Source: Calonectria ilicicola
Lineage: Eukaryota > Ascomycota > Sordariomycetes > Hypocreales > Nectriaceae
Reading direction: 5' to 3'
Assembly (NCBI GenBank): GCA_020809705.1
Contig: CP085832.1
Location: 4,030,001-4,094,000 of the forward strand
Length of the DNA: 64,000 bases
Shown: positions 47,891 to 59,309 of the stretch, one piece after another
Layout of the letters: each line of letters begins with the position of its first letter
How positions within the stretch are numbered: the first letter of the stretch is position 1
Translations under genes and position numbers: made by a program
The notes under the pieces: model-generated
Seen by the model: the letters and a program-made list of their open reading frames with translations, nothing else
Database searches by the model: none
What the model was told of the DNA's origin: nothing

Positions 47891-48871
47891 TTAGACTCGT
47901 TGACCAGACAAGATACGGTTAAACACTTCAAAATTCCCATCCCCCTTGGGGTCGTAGACGGCAAACCAGACTTGGCGCCACCAGTTGCCCGAAAACTCAT
48001 TCTCCTTCATCACCTCGAGCCAGCAGTGCGCCACGTCCTCGGGCGGGTTGGCATAGACACCGCAGCCCAGGGCGCCTAGCACTAACAGGTCGTGGTTATT
48101 TTCGGCGGCAGCTCGTAAGGTTAAACGCATCTTGGCCTTGGTGACGCTGCGGTCCTTGTCATTCTCAAAGATGGACTTTTCGCGCGGTGGCGTGGTCGAG
48201 CTCAACACAAAGGTACGGACGGGCGGGTTCCGCAGCGCAGCCACCGTAACGCAGCCCACTGTGGGCATGTCCTCAGGCGCGACCTGGGAGAGCCGGTGGC
48301 CACTGGCCATGTCGTCGCGGATGACGAGCACGTAGCGGCTGTATATGACCTCGTCCCAGGCGAGCGGGTACAGGCGGGAGTCGAGGCTGAGCGCCAGCGA
48401 GCTGCGGTAGCATAGGGCTTCTTCCTGCGCGACCTTGCCGTTGAGCCAGCCACCGCCGGGCTGATCGGCGTTGGCAAAGTTGACGACTAGGGGTAGCTTG
48501 TTCTGGTTGCCCGAGTCATAGCCATGCTGTTGTGCGTACTCGCGCAGCCTGATGGCGGCGTTGAGCGTGTCCATGTTGACGACGCGGACCGTGGCGGGGT
48601 TCTCGTACGCGGGGCAGCGGTTCGGATCGAGGTAGCGCAGGTTGTCCTTTGCATACTTGTCGGCGGAGCGCGCGGCTTTGGTGCACTGCAGCTGGCCCAG
48701 GAGCCGCGGGAGCACGTCGAGCGTGTCCTGGGCGATGTCCTTGAGCGCTTCCTTTCGTGCTTGGTCCTGCGACGTCATCTTAGGTGCATTGTGTCTTCGG
48801 TCGCGGTGGTGGTGGTGGTGGTGGTGGTGGTGCGGCTGCGACTGATTCGGGGGACGTCTCATATACGACAT
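47891..48871 (-). CDS. Microbial-type poly(ADP-ribose) glycohydrolase (DUF2263/PARG-cat)
   Basis: A single-exon frame. The start may be 48871 (with a nine-histidine run) or the internal ATG at 48778, which yields a compact 295-residue protein. The macrodomain-like core is clear: VNFANADQPGGGWLNG followed by AQEEALCYRSSL, which is the GGG-x7-QEE signature of PARGs, preceded by a family-typical NMDTLNAAIRL segment and followed by VLSSTTPP, LVLGALGCGVYANPPEDVA and VWFAVYDPKGDGNF. These enzymes cleave the ribose-ribose bond of ADP-ribose chains or remove ADP-ribose. Acts in nucleus or cytosol. Its neighbour on the same strand is a PARP-like gene, so writer and eraser may share a pathway. Confidence 0.9.
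   Translation of the reverse strand: MSYMRRPPNQSQPHHHHHHHHHRDRRHNAPKMTSQDQARKEALKDIAQDTLDVLPRLLGQLQCTKAARSADKYAKDNLRYLDPNRCPAYENPATVRVVNMDTLNAAIRLREYAQQHGYDSGNQNKLPLVVNFANADQPGGGWLNGKVAQEEALCYRSSLALSLDSRLYPLAWDEVIYSRYVLVIRDDMASGHRLSQVAPEDMPTVGCVTVAALRNPPVRTFVLSSTTPPREKSIFENDKDRSVTKAKMRLTLRAAAENNHDLLVLGALGCGVYANPPEDVAHCWLEVMKENEFSGNWWRQVWFAVYDPKGDGNFEVFNRILSGQRV
48805..48834. repeat. GGT trinucleotide repeat encoding a His run
   Basis: About nine tandem GGT units on the plus strand read as CAC on the coding strand, giving a polyhistidine stretch after residue 13 if the upstream start is used. Triplet repeats like this vary in length between strains. Confidence 0.85.
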
Positions 48872-49756
48872 GGTTGGATGCGGGGATTGCCAGCGGAAAG
48901 CACTAGGCTGCTGGTCGAGTCAAAGATATCCAGCCGTTGGAGGAGGCATGGGTCAAGTGACAATGCGACATTCTCGACGTGATTGTGATTGCGGGCGGCT
49001 GTGTTGCATGACGAAGGTCAGCCTGAATGTTGTTGGCTGTCGCACGGAATAGGCATCCTTCGCTTATCTGGGGGGCCTGTAATCTGTATTGTACGCCCAT
49101 GCACGAATGGGTGTGATAGATCACACTGGGCAAGCATTTCGCCGCCTCACTCTTTGTATTTGTATTTGGTTTGTCTATAAATCTCTCCAGTAACTTCCCT
49201 TGATCACTCTTGAACGAGGCGTGCATCCTGGGGCTGTCAAAATGGAAATATTACTACTCCCACTTCCGCTTCCACTTCCGTGCGGGGCCGTCCTCTCGTC
49301 TGGCACCCAGCACATTCAGCACCGGAGTAGACACCAAAGAGCAGATGGCCTTGCTGCCTATCGACTAGATCTGTTTATGGAATCTGCTCATTTCATTTGC
49401 ACTCGTGAAATGAATGTTGGTATACCCAGAGGAGTTGTTGGGCCAGCCAGCCTCATTCGGGCATCCTGCGTCGACGACCACGTCTCTCACCAAGATGTAT
49501 CTACAGCCATAACCTGCGCGCTGCCTCTGTGCACCCTCATCCCCGGCTCACCCGCGTAGATAAAAAAAAGCATTGTCACAAGTGTGCAAAAATAAACCCT
49601 CGCGCTCACATGATATTCTTGTCATGTTTTCGGGTACACGTCATCCCTAAATCACACCAGCTTGCCAACATGTTCATGCCCAAAGACAACCACCAAAGCG
49701 GGGTCTGATAAATCCTCCAGGCACCATCGCACGCTTCCCCGCCCAACATCGCAACC
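48872..49756. promoter_or_regulatory. Divergent promoter region, PARG-like and F-box genes
   Basis: No gene is supported. A CTTCCG/CTTCCA short pyrimidine repeat occurs at about 49258-49281. Confidence 0.4.
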
Positions 49757-51077
49757 ATGACCACCACGAGTCGGAATCAGTCGCAAATCGCTGATTTATT
49801 GCAGTCCGACCAGTACTATCCCATACTTGACCGCATCTGCTCCTATCTCTCCATCTCCGATGTCTACGCCCTGCATGGCGTCTCTCGCTCCTTTCGCTCA
49901 ATCCTCGCCCTCCTGCACACGAGATGGCTAAACATCACGAGCCACTTGGAGGGCGATGGGAACTCACACAAAGGCGACGATTACGCGAATAAGAAAATTC
50001 TCGTCGGTTTTGTCCGCGACGCATCCGCATTTCGAGATCAGCTAGAAACATGCGGCGGTCTGATAGTAGGTGGTTTCGCCGTCAACTTTTTCAACTTGGG
50101 CCATGGAAAAAGCTCATGTATGGACATCCTTGTCCACAAGAGTCGGCATGCAGAGTCTTTCGAGAGATATTTGCAGTATAACGAGAAATACGACTTGGCA
50201 AAATGTGACGAAGTAAGGCAGCCAAAAAACCAATTACCTTCAAACCAACAGCCTCTAATTGTTTCCTTGTTAGGGTAGGCATCAAATCACCCTTATCAGA
50301 AGTAAGGTTCCCGATGTAAAAATCCGCATCACCAAAACGAATACCTCCCCCATCCACGCCCTTCTGACCTCCGCTTATTCAACCACTGAGCTCTGCTTCA
50401 TAACGCACAACAAGGCCTACTGTCTTTTCCCAAAGCAAACCATCACCCACCACCAGCTATATCCGTTGAAACACCTCGATGATGATTTTGGTCGAATATT
50501 AGCGGAGCGAAAGGAGCAAGGCTGGAGCACACGTGACATACAGTGGCCAGATTTGGGTGCTAAAAAGGATAAGCTGTGTGGAAGCACCGTACGTCGAGTT
50601 GGTGATCGATCCTCTCTGATAATACCACTGGAGCCTTGTCGCCTCCCTAAAAAGGTGCCCGATTACGTTGTCGAATTTTGTCAATTCAGTCTGCTCGATA
50701 TGACGGCATCATCTGGGTCCTATTATGTGGGGGGCTCATGGACTCTGGCACGCGGTAGGCCATTCCAGATGGAGCGGACTCTATCGATCGATGTGCGCGA
50801 ACTAAAGTCACCTGCTCTACGTTATCATTATACTTATGGTAATTGTAGAAGATTCTGGGATGAGTTTGTCCAAACGAGACTTATCCGATGGGCGTGGGTC
50901 GAGCTATACAAGATGAAACCAGAGGAACGGCCACCAAAGTCATCATTCAGCGGGCATCCCAAGATCGAAGACTACATCTCAGGCAACTTTAAACCGCCAA
51001 AGTCTTGGGACTATGCCGACGACCAAATACCATCCTGGTACCAAGAATGGGAAAGCCAGAATAGCATAGTGGGTTGA
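49757..51077 (+). CDS. F-box-like protein
   Basis: Two exons (49757-50212 and 50274-51077), about 419 residues. The N-terminus has an F-box-type helix set: YYPILDRICSYLSISDVYALHGVSRSFRSIL, with the conserved Leu/Pro and the RSF pattern. The intron has a GTAAGG donor and a TTGTTAG acceptor and joins KCDE to GRHQITLIRSK. The rest is a fungal-specific domain rich in aromatic residues (VVEFCQFSLLDMTASSG, WDEFVQTRLIRWAWVELY) with no recognised substrate-binding repeats. Such proteins are expanded in ascomycetes and presumably link substrates to SCF ubiquitin ligases. The target is unknown. Confidence 0.8.
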
Positions 51078-51370
51078 AACATGTCCGCTATTATCAACCT
51101 GATATTGTTTTGTCGTTCATTCCTCTGGCCGTCACTGATAATATATGAGTTTATTGAGATATTTGGTGGGCTGAAGGAGTTTCTAAGGAGTCTTTAGCGG
51201 ATATGTGTATCGTAATAGTCACGCAGAAAACACTCTTGCACAATAATAATACGACCACATAACACACCGCCCGACGTATTTAATCAGTAATTAATGATGT
51301 ATTATTTCTGTAATAATCACTACCGGGAGAGAATTGCGTGAATTCAGACTACCAAGGATCATCAAGTTTG

Positions 51371-51612
51371 TCAATGACAACCTGTCATACCTTGCATACA
51401 GGCCGGGATGCAAATCTCATTTCCATTGCAAATCTCTTCGCAATACATTTTGCAATCCGTTCTCTAAGAGATATTAGTTGAAATTCCGTTACAAGCTTGT
51501 GGGGGTGAGTGCTGACAATGACGTTCTTCACGGTGGTATCGTCTGGTCCCTTCAGTTGCGGTGCGGCGGAAGCGAACCCGACGATCAAACTCGCAAGAGT
51601 GATGAATCTCAT
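51371..51612 (-). CDS. Small secreted six-cysteine peptide (effector-like), two exons
   Basis: The ATG at 51612 opens a classical signal peptide (FITLASLIVGFASA, cleavage near residue 17). The apparent unspliced frame loses its cysteines. Removing a 53-nt intron (51464-51516, CTAAT branch region, TTAG acceptor) shifts into a frame with six cysteines in the last 30 codons, ending TGA at 51371. Total 62 residues, about 45 after cleavage. The cysteine spacing is C-x3-C-x3-C-x5-C-x3-C-x5-C. Small secreted cysteine-rich proteins often serve as effectors or antimicrobials, but nothing here proves either. The donor (GTCAGC) is weak and an alternative GTGAAG donor also keeps the frame. Confidence 0.62.
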
Positions 51613-52296
51613 TTTATTGACTCTCAACAACACGTCGTATTATTTAATTGTGACTAGGTGAATTTGAATATTGCGACAATTCAAAAGAATCTTGGAACCT
51701 GGACAGCTAGCAGTACTTAATGTTTTTTCCCCTCCCGTTTTGAGGTGGGACGCATATTTGAGTATAAGACATGCGTAATGTTTGTCAATCCATGCACAAC
51801 TTTCACATTCCATCCCCCGTATCCCCGCATTTTCCATTCCTTCCTTATTGCTATTCATTCCTCTTTCTGAGCTCAATCACATGGGTCATGCGAGGACTGG
51901 CCTTGGACAGCGTGATCTGGTCGAATTCTCCCGTCACAAGTATGTAATATCTAATCTTAATGCTATAATTTGAGTAATGTTTAAATATGGTAGCAAGGTT
52001 GCCAGCATGGATACACATGTCTTCAGAAAGGAGCATGGATTCAAAGATATGCTCTACACCTTCACCAATAGTGTGGTGATTCCAACCAAGCTGTTGTGTG
52101 GTTGGTTGTCAGACATAGTTCACTGAATAGCGTGTGGAACCCTGTGATGGAATTCAAAATTGTATTAACTAACAGGTGTGGTGGATTTATAAGATCGCTC
52201 GTATATTCGCGGGGATAGACCACTTTCACTTGATAGAGCGAGATGTTTAGAGGATCGTTGTTGGAGAATGACTGTGCACCTGATAAATTAGACTAA
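51613..52296. other. Intergenic region
   Basis: Promoter of the small secreted peptide gene and 3' flank of the ankyrin gene. AT-rich, no gene seen. Confidence 0.4.
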
Positions 52297-55200
52297 TTAT
52301 ATGCTACACTCGAACATTTCATGTTCTCTAATTCCATCAATCGACATCGCAGGCTGTATGCCACAGGCAAGCTGGTGCTGTTCCAATAAATCTACAATAT
52401 GCCAATGATTATTGCTTTTGGCGAGTCCAACGGCTTTAGAAAATCCCGTAGCCGTATCTGGCTGCGCACCCTCATTCAGAAGCACTCGCAAAATATCTAA
52501 CCTTCCATGCTCAGCAGCTCCTTCAACTACAGTTCTACCCTCTTTGATAGCAGGTGCTGCATTGATATCAGCCCCGTGCTCGATTAGTATTCTCACTAGT
52601 TTGAGTTTGCCGGTGATTGAAGCCGCTTGCAATGCAGTTACACCACCAGTCTTCGCAGGTGGTGCATTAACATCTGCCCCAGCACTCAAAAGCAAATCCA
52701 CCAATTCCAAGCGGGGATCAAGGACAGAGCAGGACGCCTGCAAAGCCGTTCGGCCATATTCATCGGCTGGGGCGGCATTTACATCCGCACCAGCCTGGAG
52801 AAGAAGGTTGACGATCAAGAGTTGGTCTTTAGTAGTGCCAGAATGCAGGTTCCGCCCACCAAAAATATCATCTATGATGGAACTTTGAAGTGCAGTGAAT
52901 CCACGAAAAGTGCCAGCAGGCGCATTAACATCAGCACCGCTCTGCATGAGGAGCAGGATGGTTGCTGAATTAAGGACATTGGAAGCAATTTGCAGAACTG
53001 TCATTGGTCCCGAAACTGAGTCTTCAAATTCAATCCTCTCGAGCCGGTCATCAACTCTGGCACCTGCTTCAAGCACTGATTCCAAGCAATTAGAATGATT
53101 AAAAATGGATAGTAGATGCAATAAGCTGCCGCTGTGACCTTGTGGATGGCTGACAGGGGCACCAAATGCAACCAGCTTCCGAAAGTGGGACAGATGTTCC
53201 CTCAATCGAGACAGCCCTGATTCGGATCTGTCTGCTTTGGCACTCTTCAATAGTGAGTAAACTGTGGCTTCTAGGACTGTTAGTCCATCCTCTTTAGCCG
53301 GGGCTGCATTGATATTAGCGCCCGAATCCAGCAAAAAGTCGACTGTATCGATGCTGCCTCGCTCAGCTGCAGCTTGCAGTGCAGTGCGTCCCCCAGCTTC
53401 AGCTGCAGGTAAGTTTATATCTGCCCCTCGATCATAGAGTAGCTGAGCTAAATCTAAGGATTCTTCGAATTCTTCTTCGTCCAGATTTCGCAGATTCTGA
53501 ATAGCGCTTCTGTGTGACTGTCCATAATCATTAATTGGACAGCCTGCATCAAGCAATAAACTGATCTCATAAAGACGTATACTATCGGAGAACCGTAGGA
53601 ATGACTCAAGAACAAACACACCAATATTTGACATGTCATGCCCTGATTGAACTAGAGCGAGTATTGCCTCAATAAATCCGTTTTCCAAGGTGATTTGCCA
53701 ATTTTCAAGTTTCGCTCCACCCTTCACTAAAACATAAACCATGTCGGGTTTGTTCTCGATCAAGGCAAGTTCTAGAGGGTGATTCAAATTCGAATTCTCG
53801 AAGCCTTTGCGCTCACATTCTCCATTATCGGAATCCGTATCGCTGAATCTGGCATCCGTTGAAGGTTGATACTTTTCACGATAATTTTCTGCGTTGGCAT
53901 CTACGCCTCGAAGAATGAAGGTTCTGACGGCTGCCACGTTGTTGCACTTAACCGCATGCCAAAGAGCTCTCTCAAGCATCATTCCTTGACTAATCTTCTG
54001 TTTCATGAGGCACTCAGCCAGTGCGCGGTTACCCTTCTTTGCAGCGTTCACTATCTGCAAAGTCAACTCTTCTTCGTCCCTTGCCACATATGATTGTAGC
54101 AATTGGAACATCTCAGAGGATTTACTCTTCGCGTAGTCAAGTATATTCTCGTGATGGATCTTGCCACCGGAATCGTTATTCAACCTGACAACGAGACCTG
54201 CTTCTAGTAAAACTAGAATTAAATCCATCCGAACATGTCGTATGGCTACTGCCAAGGCGGCTTGGCCGTGTTGAGGAAGATAGCTGTCTAGCTGCCCGCC
54301 AGCTTCCTGGGCAGCTTGTGTTATCAACCTTACCATGTCCAACATCCCGTCTCTAACGGTGGACTCCAGAAGGTTCTCATAATCACTGGGCTTCATATCT
54401 AGATTTTCTCCGATCAAAAGTTTCGCTGCCTCGAAGTTTTTCTCGGTCACAGCCGCATTTAATAGCTTTTGGCCTAAACTGCCTTTAAATACCCTTTTAT
54501 CAGCAGCATGCAGCAAATCAAGGGATTCTCGTTTGTGATGCGCAAAAAGGCTTCCAGTCATTTCACCCATAACGAGCCGTTTTGTCGCATAGACTGCTTG
54601 TAAAATTGCAGTTATTAGTGGCCTCGTATTCATCAAGTCGTTTCTTAAAAATAATATAAGCTCTGTGATAAATTGGTACGTAATTGCCGCGTTAAAGAAA
54701 CTTCTGATTTCCAAATTGTTAGTAAGATTGTTGGATGCCAAGTACGCAACAATAAAAAAGCTTGAATTTAGGACTTTATGGTTGCTCCCACCCAAATTTG
54801 ATGGGTTTAGCTGGCCGAATCTGTTTCGAGCAAAAAGTAGTTCAACTTGATCTGCAGCGTGTTCTAGAACCCTAAGCTTCGGGTCAATCTCGATCAAAAG
54901 GGAAGCGAGCCGTCGGGGATTATTCTGTGTCGGCCCAAAACATCCTATTCGATGCTTGGCTACTTGTAGTCCGTCCCTACCTGATGCGAGTTCAGATCGA
55001 CCGAAACTTGAAAGGGTGTAGGACAGTTCTGCGTCATTATCTTAAAATACTGCACGAACAGGGAAAGGAAATCACAAGCACCTTCAGAATCCCAAAACAA
55101 TGAATATTCTGGGTTTCCTTTGCCAGGGCTATCGAAGCCTTGCCACGTGGCAATCAAATTGAAGTCTCGTGAAAATTGCTGACCGAGGTAGTTGCAACAT

Positions 55201-56007
55201 GCAACTCGCTGGTTTTCCCCCTCCACCTCCTTCTCTAGATTCAATGCAGCACTGTCGTTTTCCTGTAAAACGGAAAATTGGGATACAGGTTTTGTAGTGT
55301 ATCCAAAGTTTGCGGGTGACAGTGACACCGTGTTAGTGGTTTGGGGGCAGATCGGGCTTGGAAGAACAGGAGTTGAATAATCAGGTTCCTGAGCGAGCAT
55401 TTCGATGTCTACATCGGCAATGAACATTCCATACGACGATTCTACCAGATTATCCTTGTTTTGTTGTGTTTGTTCCCTAGGGTCGGTGGAACAAGATCTC
55501 TCGCGAAGCGGCAATCGTGTCTCTTTCGTTATCGGGGTTCGAATCTCGACACGATGTTTATCGGATGTACCAATGCCTATTACTATGTGGTCATCAGTAA
55601 ATGAAGGGACCATAGATAAAGTATTACACTAACCAATCTTAGATATGTCAATTTTTGTGGTGTCATCTCGATATCGCCGAATTTCCCTCTCGACACGCTG
55701 CGGGTCTTGTCGACGACCATGAAGATAAACTTCGAACGCTTTCCCTTCGGCTTTCAGTTTTGCCACTTCATGGCTTACGGCTACCCATTCTTCCGCCCGC
55801 ATCTTTTTCCTGCCAGGAAATCTATGTTTTAGTTGTCTTACTCTGCTGCTTTGTCAATTTCTATAAACCGAATTCACATTGATGGACTCACGTAATTGAT
55901 ACACCATATTTCTTATTTAATATCTCTACAGTCTCTGTTCCAAGCCTGTTCTCATCCAAATAGAGTTTGGCGGCATCTTGGTGATAAAGATCCCAGTTCA
56001 ATGGCAT
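52297..56007 (-). CDS. Clr5-like domain / ankyrin-repeat protein
   Basis: Four exons (56007-55892, 55821-55634, 55582-54981, 54924-52297), 1177 residues, all junctions in phase. The ATG at 56007 lies in a good GCCACC context. The first exons encode a Clr5-like N-terminal helical domain: LYLDENRLGTETVEILNKKYGV, then AEEWVAVSHEVAKLKAEGKAF and RRQDPQRVEREIRRY. A low-complexity linker is followed by a long helical middle part with irregular ankyrin units. At least five regular 33-residue ankyrin repeats lie near the C-terminus, each with GADVNAAPA-like turns and GRTALQAA-like starts. In other fungi this architecture marks nuclear or regulatory proteins of unknown function. The C-terminal repeats are very alike, suggesting recent repeat duplication. 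Confidence 0.88.
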
Positions 56008-57213
56008 GGTGGCATAAAGACACAGAATACAGAATATGGTAGAGTATGTTGTTTTGGTGGTGGAGGGCTGGAGAACGGCTGGATTGAATTCGAATGTAAT
56101 CACGGCCATGGACAGAGTGCGTGGTGGGCACGGCTTTTATACCATAGGGACTTGCAATTCTTGTCAGCCGATAAGCCTGGGTTCAGTTGGTATCAAAATG
56201 CGACCCAAGTTGCCTTGCTGATACCAGATCCAGCTGCATCATAAAAGCGGGATTTCTCTGTCCAACCAAGCCAAGACACGCCACGCCGTTGAAGCATCCT
56301 AGCCAATCAGATCCAACCCCCGACACCTAATCCTGTTGTACTTTTGGCAGTAAGCAACGTACTGTACTTTTGGGTCTCACGGTGCAGTGTACTTCTGAAA
56401 AGCCACCATAGCCTATCAATCCACCTAAGAGCTCATCTGGGTAACAAGGCGGGTCAACCCAAGTCTGAATCAGCAGGACGTCAAAATTTGGCCCACCCCT
56501 CGATGAGACGGATTCCCTTGATGGCATGCATCAACTTATTTTACCACGCTAACCACGTGCGATTACCCCAGATCATGTTGATGAACTCGCAATTTCAGCG
56601 TCAGGTTTTCGTCGCATAATGTGTGTCCTCTAGCGTGTACAATATAGCCCGAATGACATCAATGTCATCCCAAACCACCAAAGTCTGCTTCATGGATACG
56701 TCGCCCACCCAGCTACCCTAGGTCGCGCTATGGGCTAGTCTACCGGATGTAGCCAGTTTTATTGTGGTCGGGAATAGCTGCTACTTCCGAAGGAGTCAAC
56801 AATCTGCTTTGTCCGCTAAACCATTTGCTTCTAACAGGTAGATGTGCCTTCGCCTTAGATCAAGTGTAGACAATTAGGAGATTAGGAAGCGATATGCTTT
56901 CAATCAGGCACTTCCGCTCCTGGGCGAATTTCAATGGTAGTCATGACGTTCAAAGTTAGAAGTGTGAATGGGAGATGATTTTTCCTTCTATTATATGGAA
57001 CAAACAAGCGATTTCATCATATTATCAGGGCCCTCGAAAATACATTATATGAAAAGAATGTAAGATGATGATTCTTAACCGCTATCTTTAACACATAGGT
57101 TTTTAAATAGTAAATTTTAGCAAGTCTAACGTAATTAGATATTTGCAGAGATCAGATAACGAGTAACATCGTTCATCGTTAAGTATTAACAGTGCACCAC
57201 AAATGCCATGGTG
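56008..57213. other. 1.2-kb intergenic region left of the metabolite cluster
   Basis: No supported gene. It contains the promoter of the Clr5-ankyrin gene and the 3' flank of the ligase gene; AT-rich from about 56990. Confidence 0.45.
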
Positions 57214-58895
57214 CTACGCGGCCACGGCCCCATACTGTTCGGCCAACAATGTGCGGACATACTTGCCCGATCGGTTTGTTGGGATTGAGTCTACAAATGT
57301 GACCTGTTCGCGAGTTAGTTTTAATATCATTTCTGGGATGATTGGATGGAGGGAATGCTGACCACTTTAGGAACATTAAAGTTGGCTGACTGCTGTCGGA
57401 CGAAACGCTTAATGTCCGTTGGTTTCAAGCTGCATCCTGGTTTTAAAATTACTGCCACACCTAGAAAGCATTCTTGTTAGACTGCTTCGAAAAGACATAG
57501 CTAGTTAAGGGCTGGCTTACCGATATCTTCTCCATAGGTCTCATCCGACACTTTGAAACAGGCCACCTGCTGGATAGAGTCGTGGGCAAGAATGATGTCC
57601 TCAATGCTCATCGGACTAATCTTCTCACCGCCTTTGTTAATCATCTCCTTGATTCGGCCAGTCACCTGCAGTTTGCCATCTGGGTGCAGAACACCTAGAT
57701 CTCCCGTCCGGAAGTAACCGTCGCGGAAGGCCTCGCGGTTGGTCTCCGGGTTGTTTAGATATCCCGAGATCACACAGGGTCCACTAACACAGATCTCTCC
57801 CGTCTGGCCCGGTTGGTCGGTGAGTAGAAATGTGTCATCCGCATCTGGAATGCGAATCTTGACCACTAGATCCTTGGGTATAGGATAGTAACCTGCTTGA
57901 CGTTCTACGCTATCAATGCGATTGCAGAATACAGCCTGAACTGTTTCTGTCATTCCGTAACCTTCCAGCACTGGACAGCCCAAAGCTTGTTCAAGCTGCA
58001 AGATTTGATCTCCAGAGATACCGCTACCACCGGAACGTACGAACCGGATGGGCAGCCCATCTGTCGGGCGCGGAAAGGAGAGAAGTAATCGATGCAGTGT
58101 AGGTACGGCATGGTACCATGTGGCTCCGAATTCCTTAAATTGGTACCAAAATGTCCCAGAGAGTGAGGGAGGAATGATGGCACATCCACCCGACGCAAGG
58201 GTACAAAGAAGGGACGAACAAGTGCCTCCAACATGGAAGAATGGCGCAACAAGGACGGTGCGATCTGCCGGGAGCAAAGCATGGGCCTCGATCAGGATAC
58301 GTACTGATGCGAGAATAGTTGCGTGAGTCAAGCCGACAGCTTTAGGTGTCCCTGTGGTACCACTAGTGTAATGGAGAAGCACGATGTCGTCGGGACGCAC
58401 CTCATCGGCGGAAACGAGGGCTGCTGGCACTAGAGATGACTCCTCTTTCGAGATGGGTTGCAAAAGAATCTGCTGGGAGACTTCGTCCCATGTGCACGTT
58501 GCCACAGGAACGTTCTGCGCTGCGGACGCATCAACAACGGGCAGCTGCTTGCCGTTTGGTGGGATAATTGTCCAAGAGGGCTGAATACGCTCCATCATTT
58601 GCGTGTGCTCATTGAACTTAGCATCAGGGTTGAGTGGTGCTACCACAGCTCGCTGGCGGATAAGAGCCAGGAACACGATGACGAACTCCAGGCCATTGGG
58701 GAGCGCCACAGCAACTCGACTCTCGGCCGTAATGCCCAGCTGTGCGAATGCTTCCTGAGCGCGGATCACCAACTCTGCTAGGCGCTTGTATGATACTTTC
58801 AGTGCATCACCGGCGACTCCTGCCGCTGGCGGGACAATGATAGCATCAGCATCCCCCTCGGTGGCGGATAATAATATCACGTCTGATTGAAGCAT
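57214..58895 (-). CDS. Stand-alone AMP-forming acyl/aryl-CoA ligase or adenylation enzyme (FUM10-like role)
   Basis: Three exons; the first runs 58895 to about 57523. The ANL-superfamily core motifs are intact: LHYTSGTTGTPKAVGLTH (P-loop), a HAVPTLHRLL segment, LEGYGMTE (A5), YFRTGDLG (A7), GRIKEMINKGGEKISP (A8) and, after introns, the A10 lysine in PTNRSGKYVRTL. It activates a carboxylic acid as acyl-AMP and passes it to CoA or a carrier protein. The overall length (about 520) and motif details fit Pcs60/oxalyl-CoA-synthetase-like enzymes. No C-terminal peroxisomal SKL. It is divergent (414 bp) from the carrier-condensation gene, so an adenylated acid could be loaded on that carrier, as proposed for Fum10 and Fum14 in fumonisin esterification. 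Confidence 0.88.
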
Positions 58896-59309
58896 GACGA
58901 TAATAGAGAGTGGTCTTGGGGCTACAGTTCAATCCAACTCAGTGAAATTTGGCGGGGTTGAAGTTTTCTATCCTCCGCAGTCGCTTGGGATTGCGCCTCA
59001 ATGCACCTCACCGGATTGGACTACTCCTGCACTCGGGGCGACACGGGCTGGAATCTATTGCCACCTTTGCCGCCCATTGTAACATGTCACCTGCAGAATG
59101 CTGTGGCCGGCAACTTTAGCATTTGTGAGGCCCTTCCAGCATTGTGGAGCGCATGTAAGACACTAGCAAGCCGTTCCAGGCTAGTACAGGCTAGCTATGT
59201 GTCCACAGTTTGCAGGTAACTATTTAAGAGAGCAAATGTGGTGGTCGATGAAACACGTCTCCCTAGCAAATCATTACGAGCTTTGAAGGATCACTTTTTT
59301 TTTCGCACC
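58896..59309. promoter_or_regulatory. Bidirectional promoter between ligase and T-C didomain genes
   Basis: A 414-bp gap between divergent starts, which favours co-expression. A near-repeat, CTAGCAAGCC/CTAGTACAGGCTAG, lies at about 59163-59193 and might bind a cluster regulator (inference). Confidence 0.5.

Noticed and set aside
47771..48982. Plus-strand open frames across the PARG-like gene
   Set aside because: They are antisense shadows of a GC-rich coding region with a clear family signature on the minus strand.
55531..55545. GGTTCGAATC tRNA B-box-like sequence
   Set aside because: Lies inside the well-supported Clr5-ankyrin coding exon and has no cloverleaf partners.
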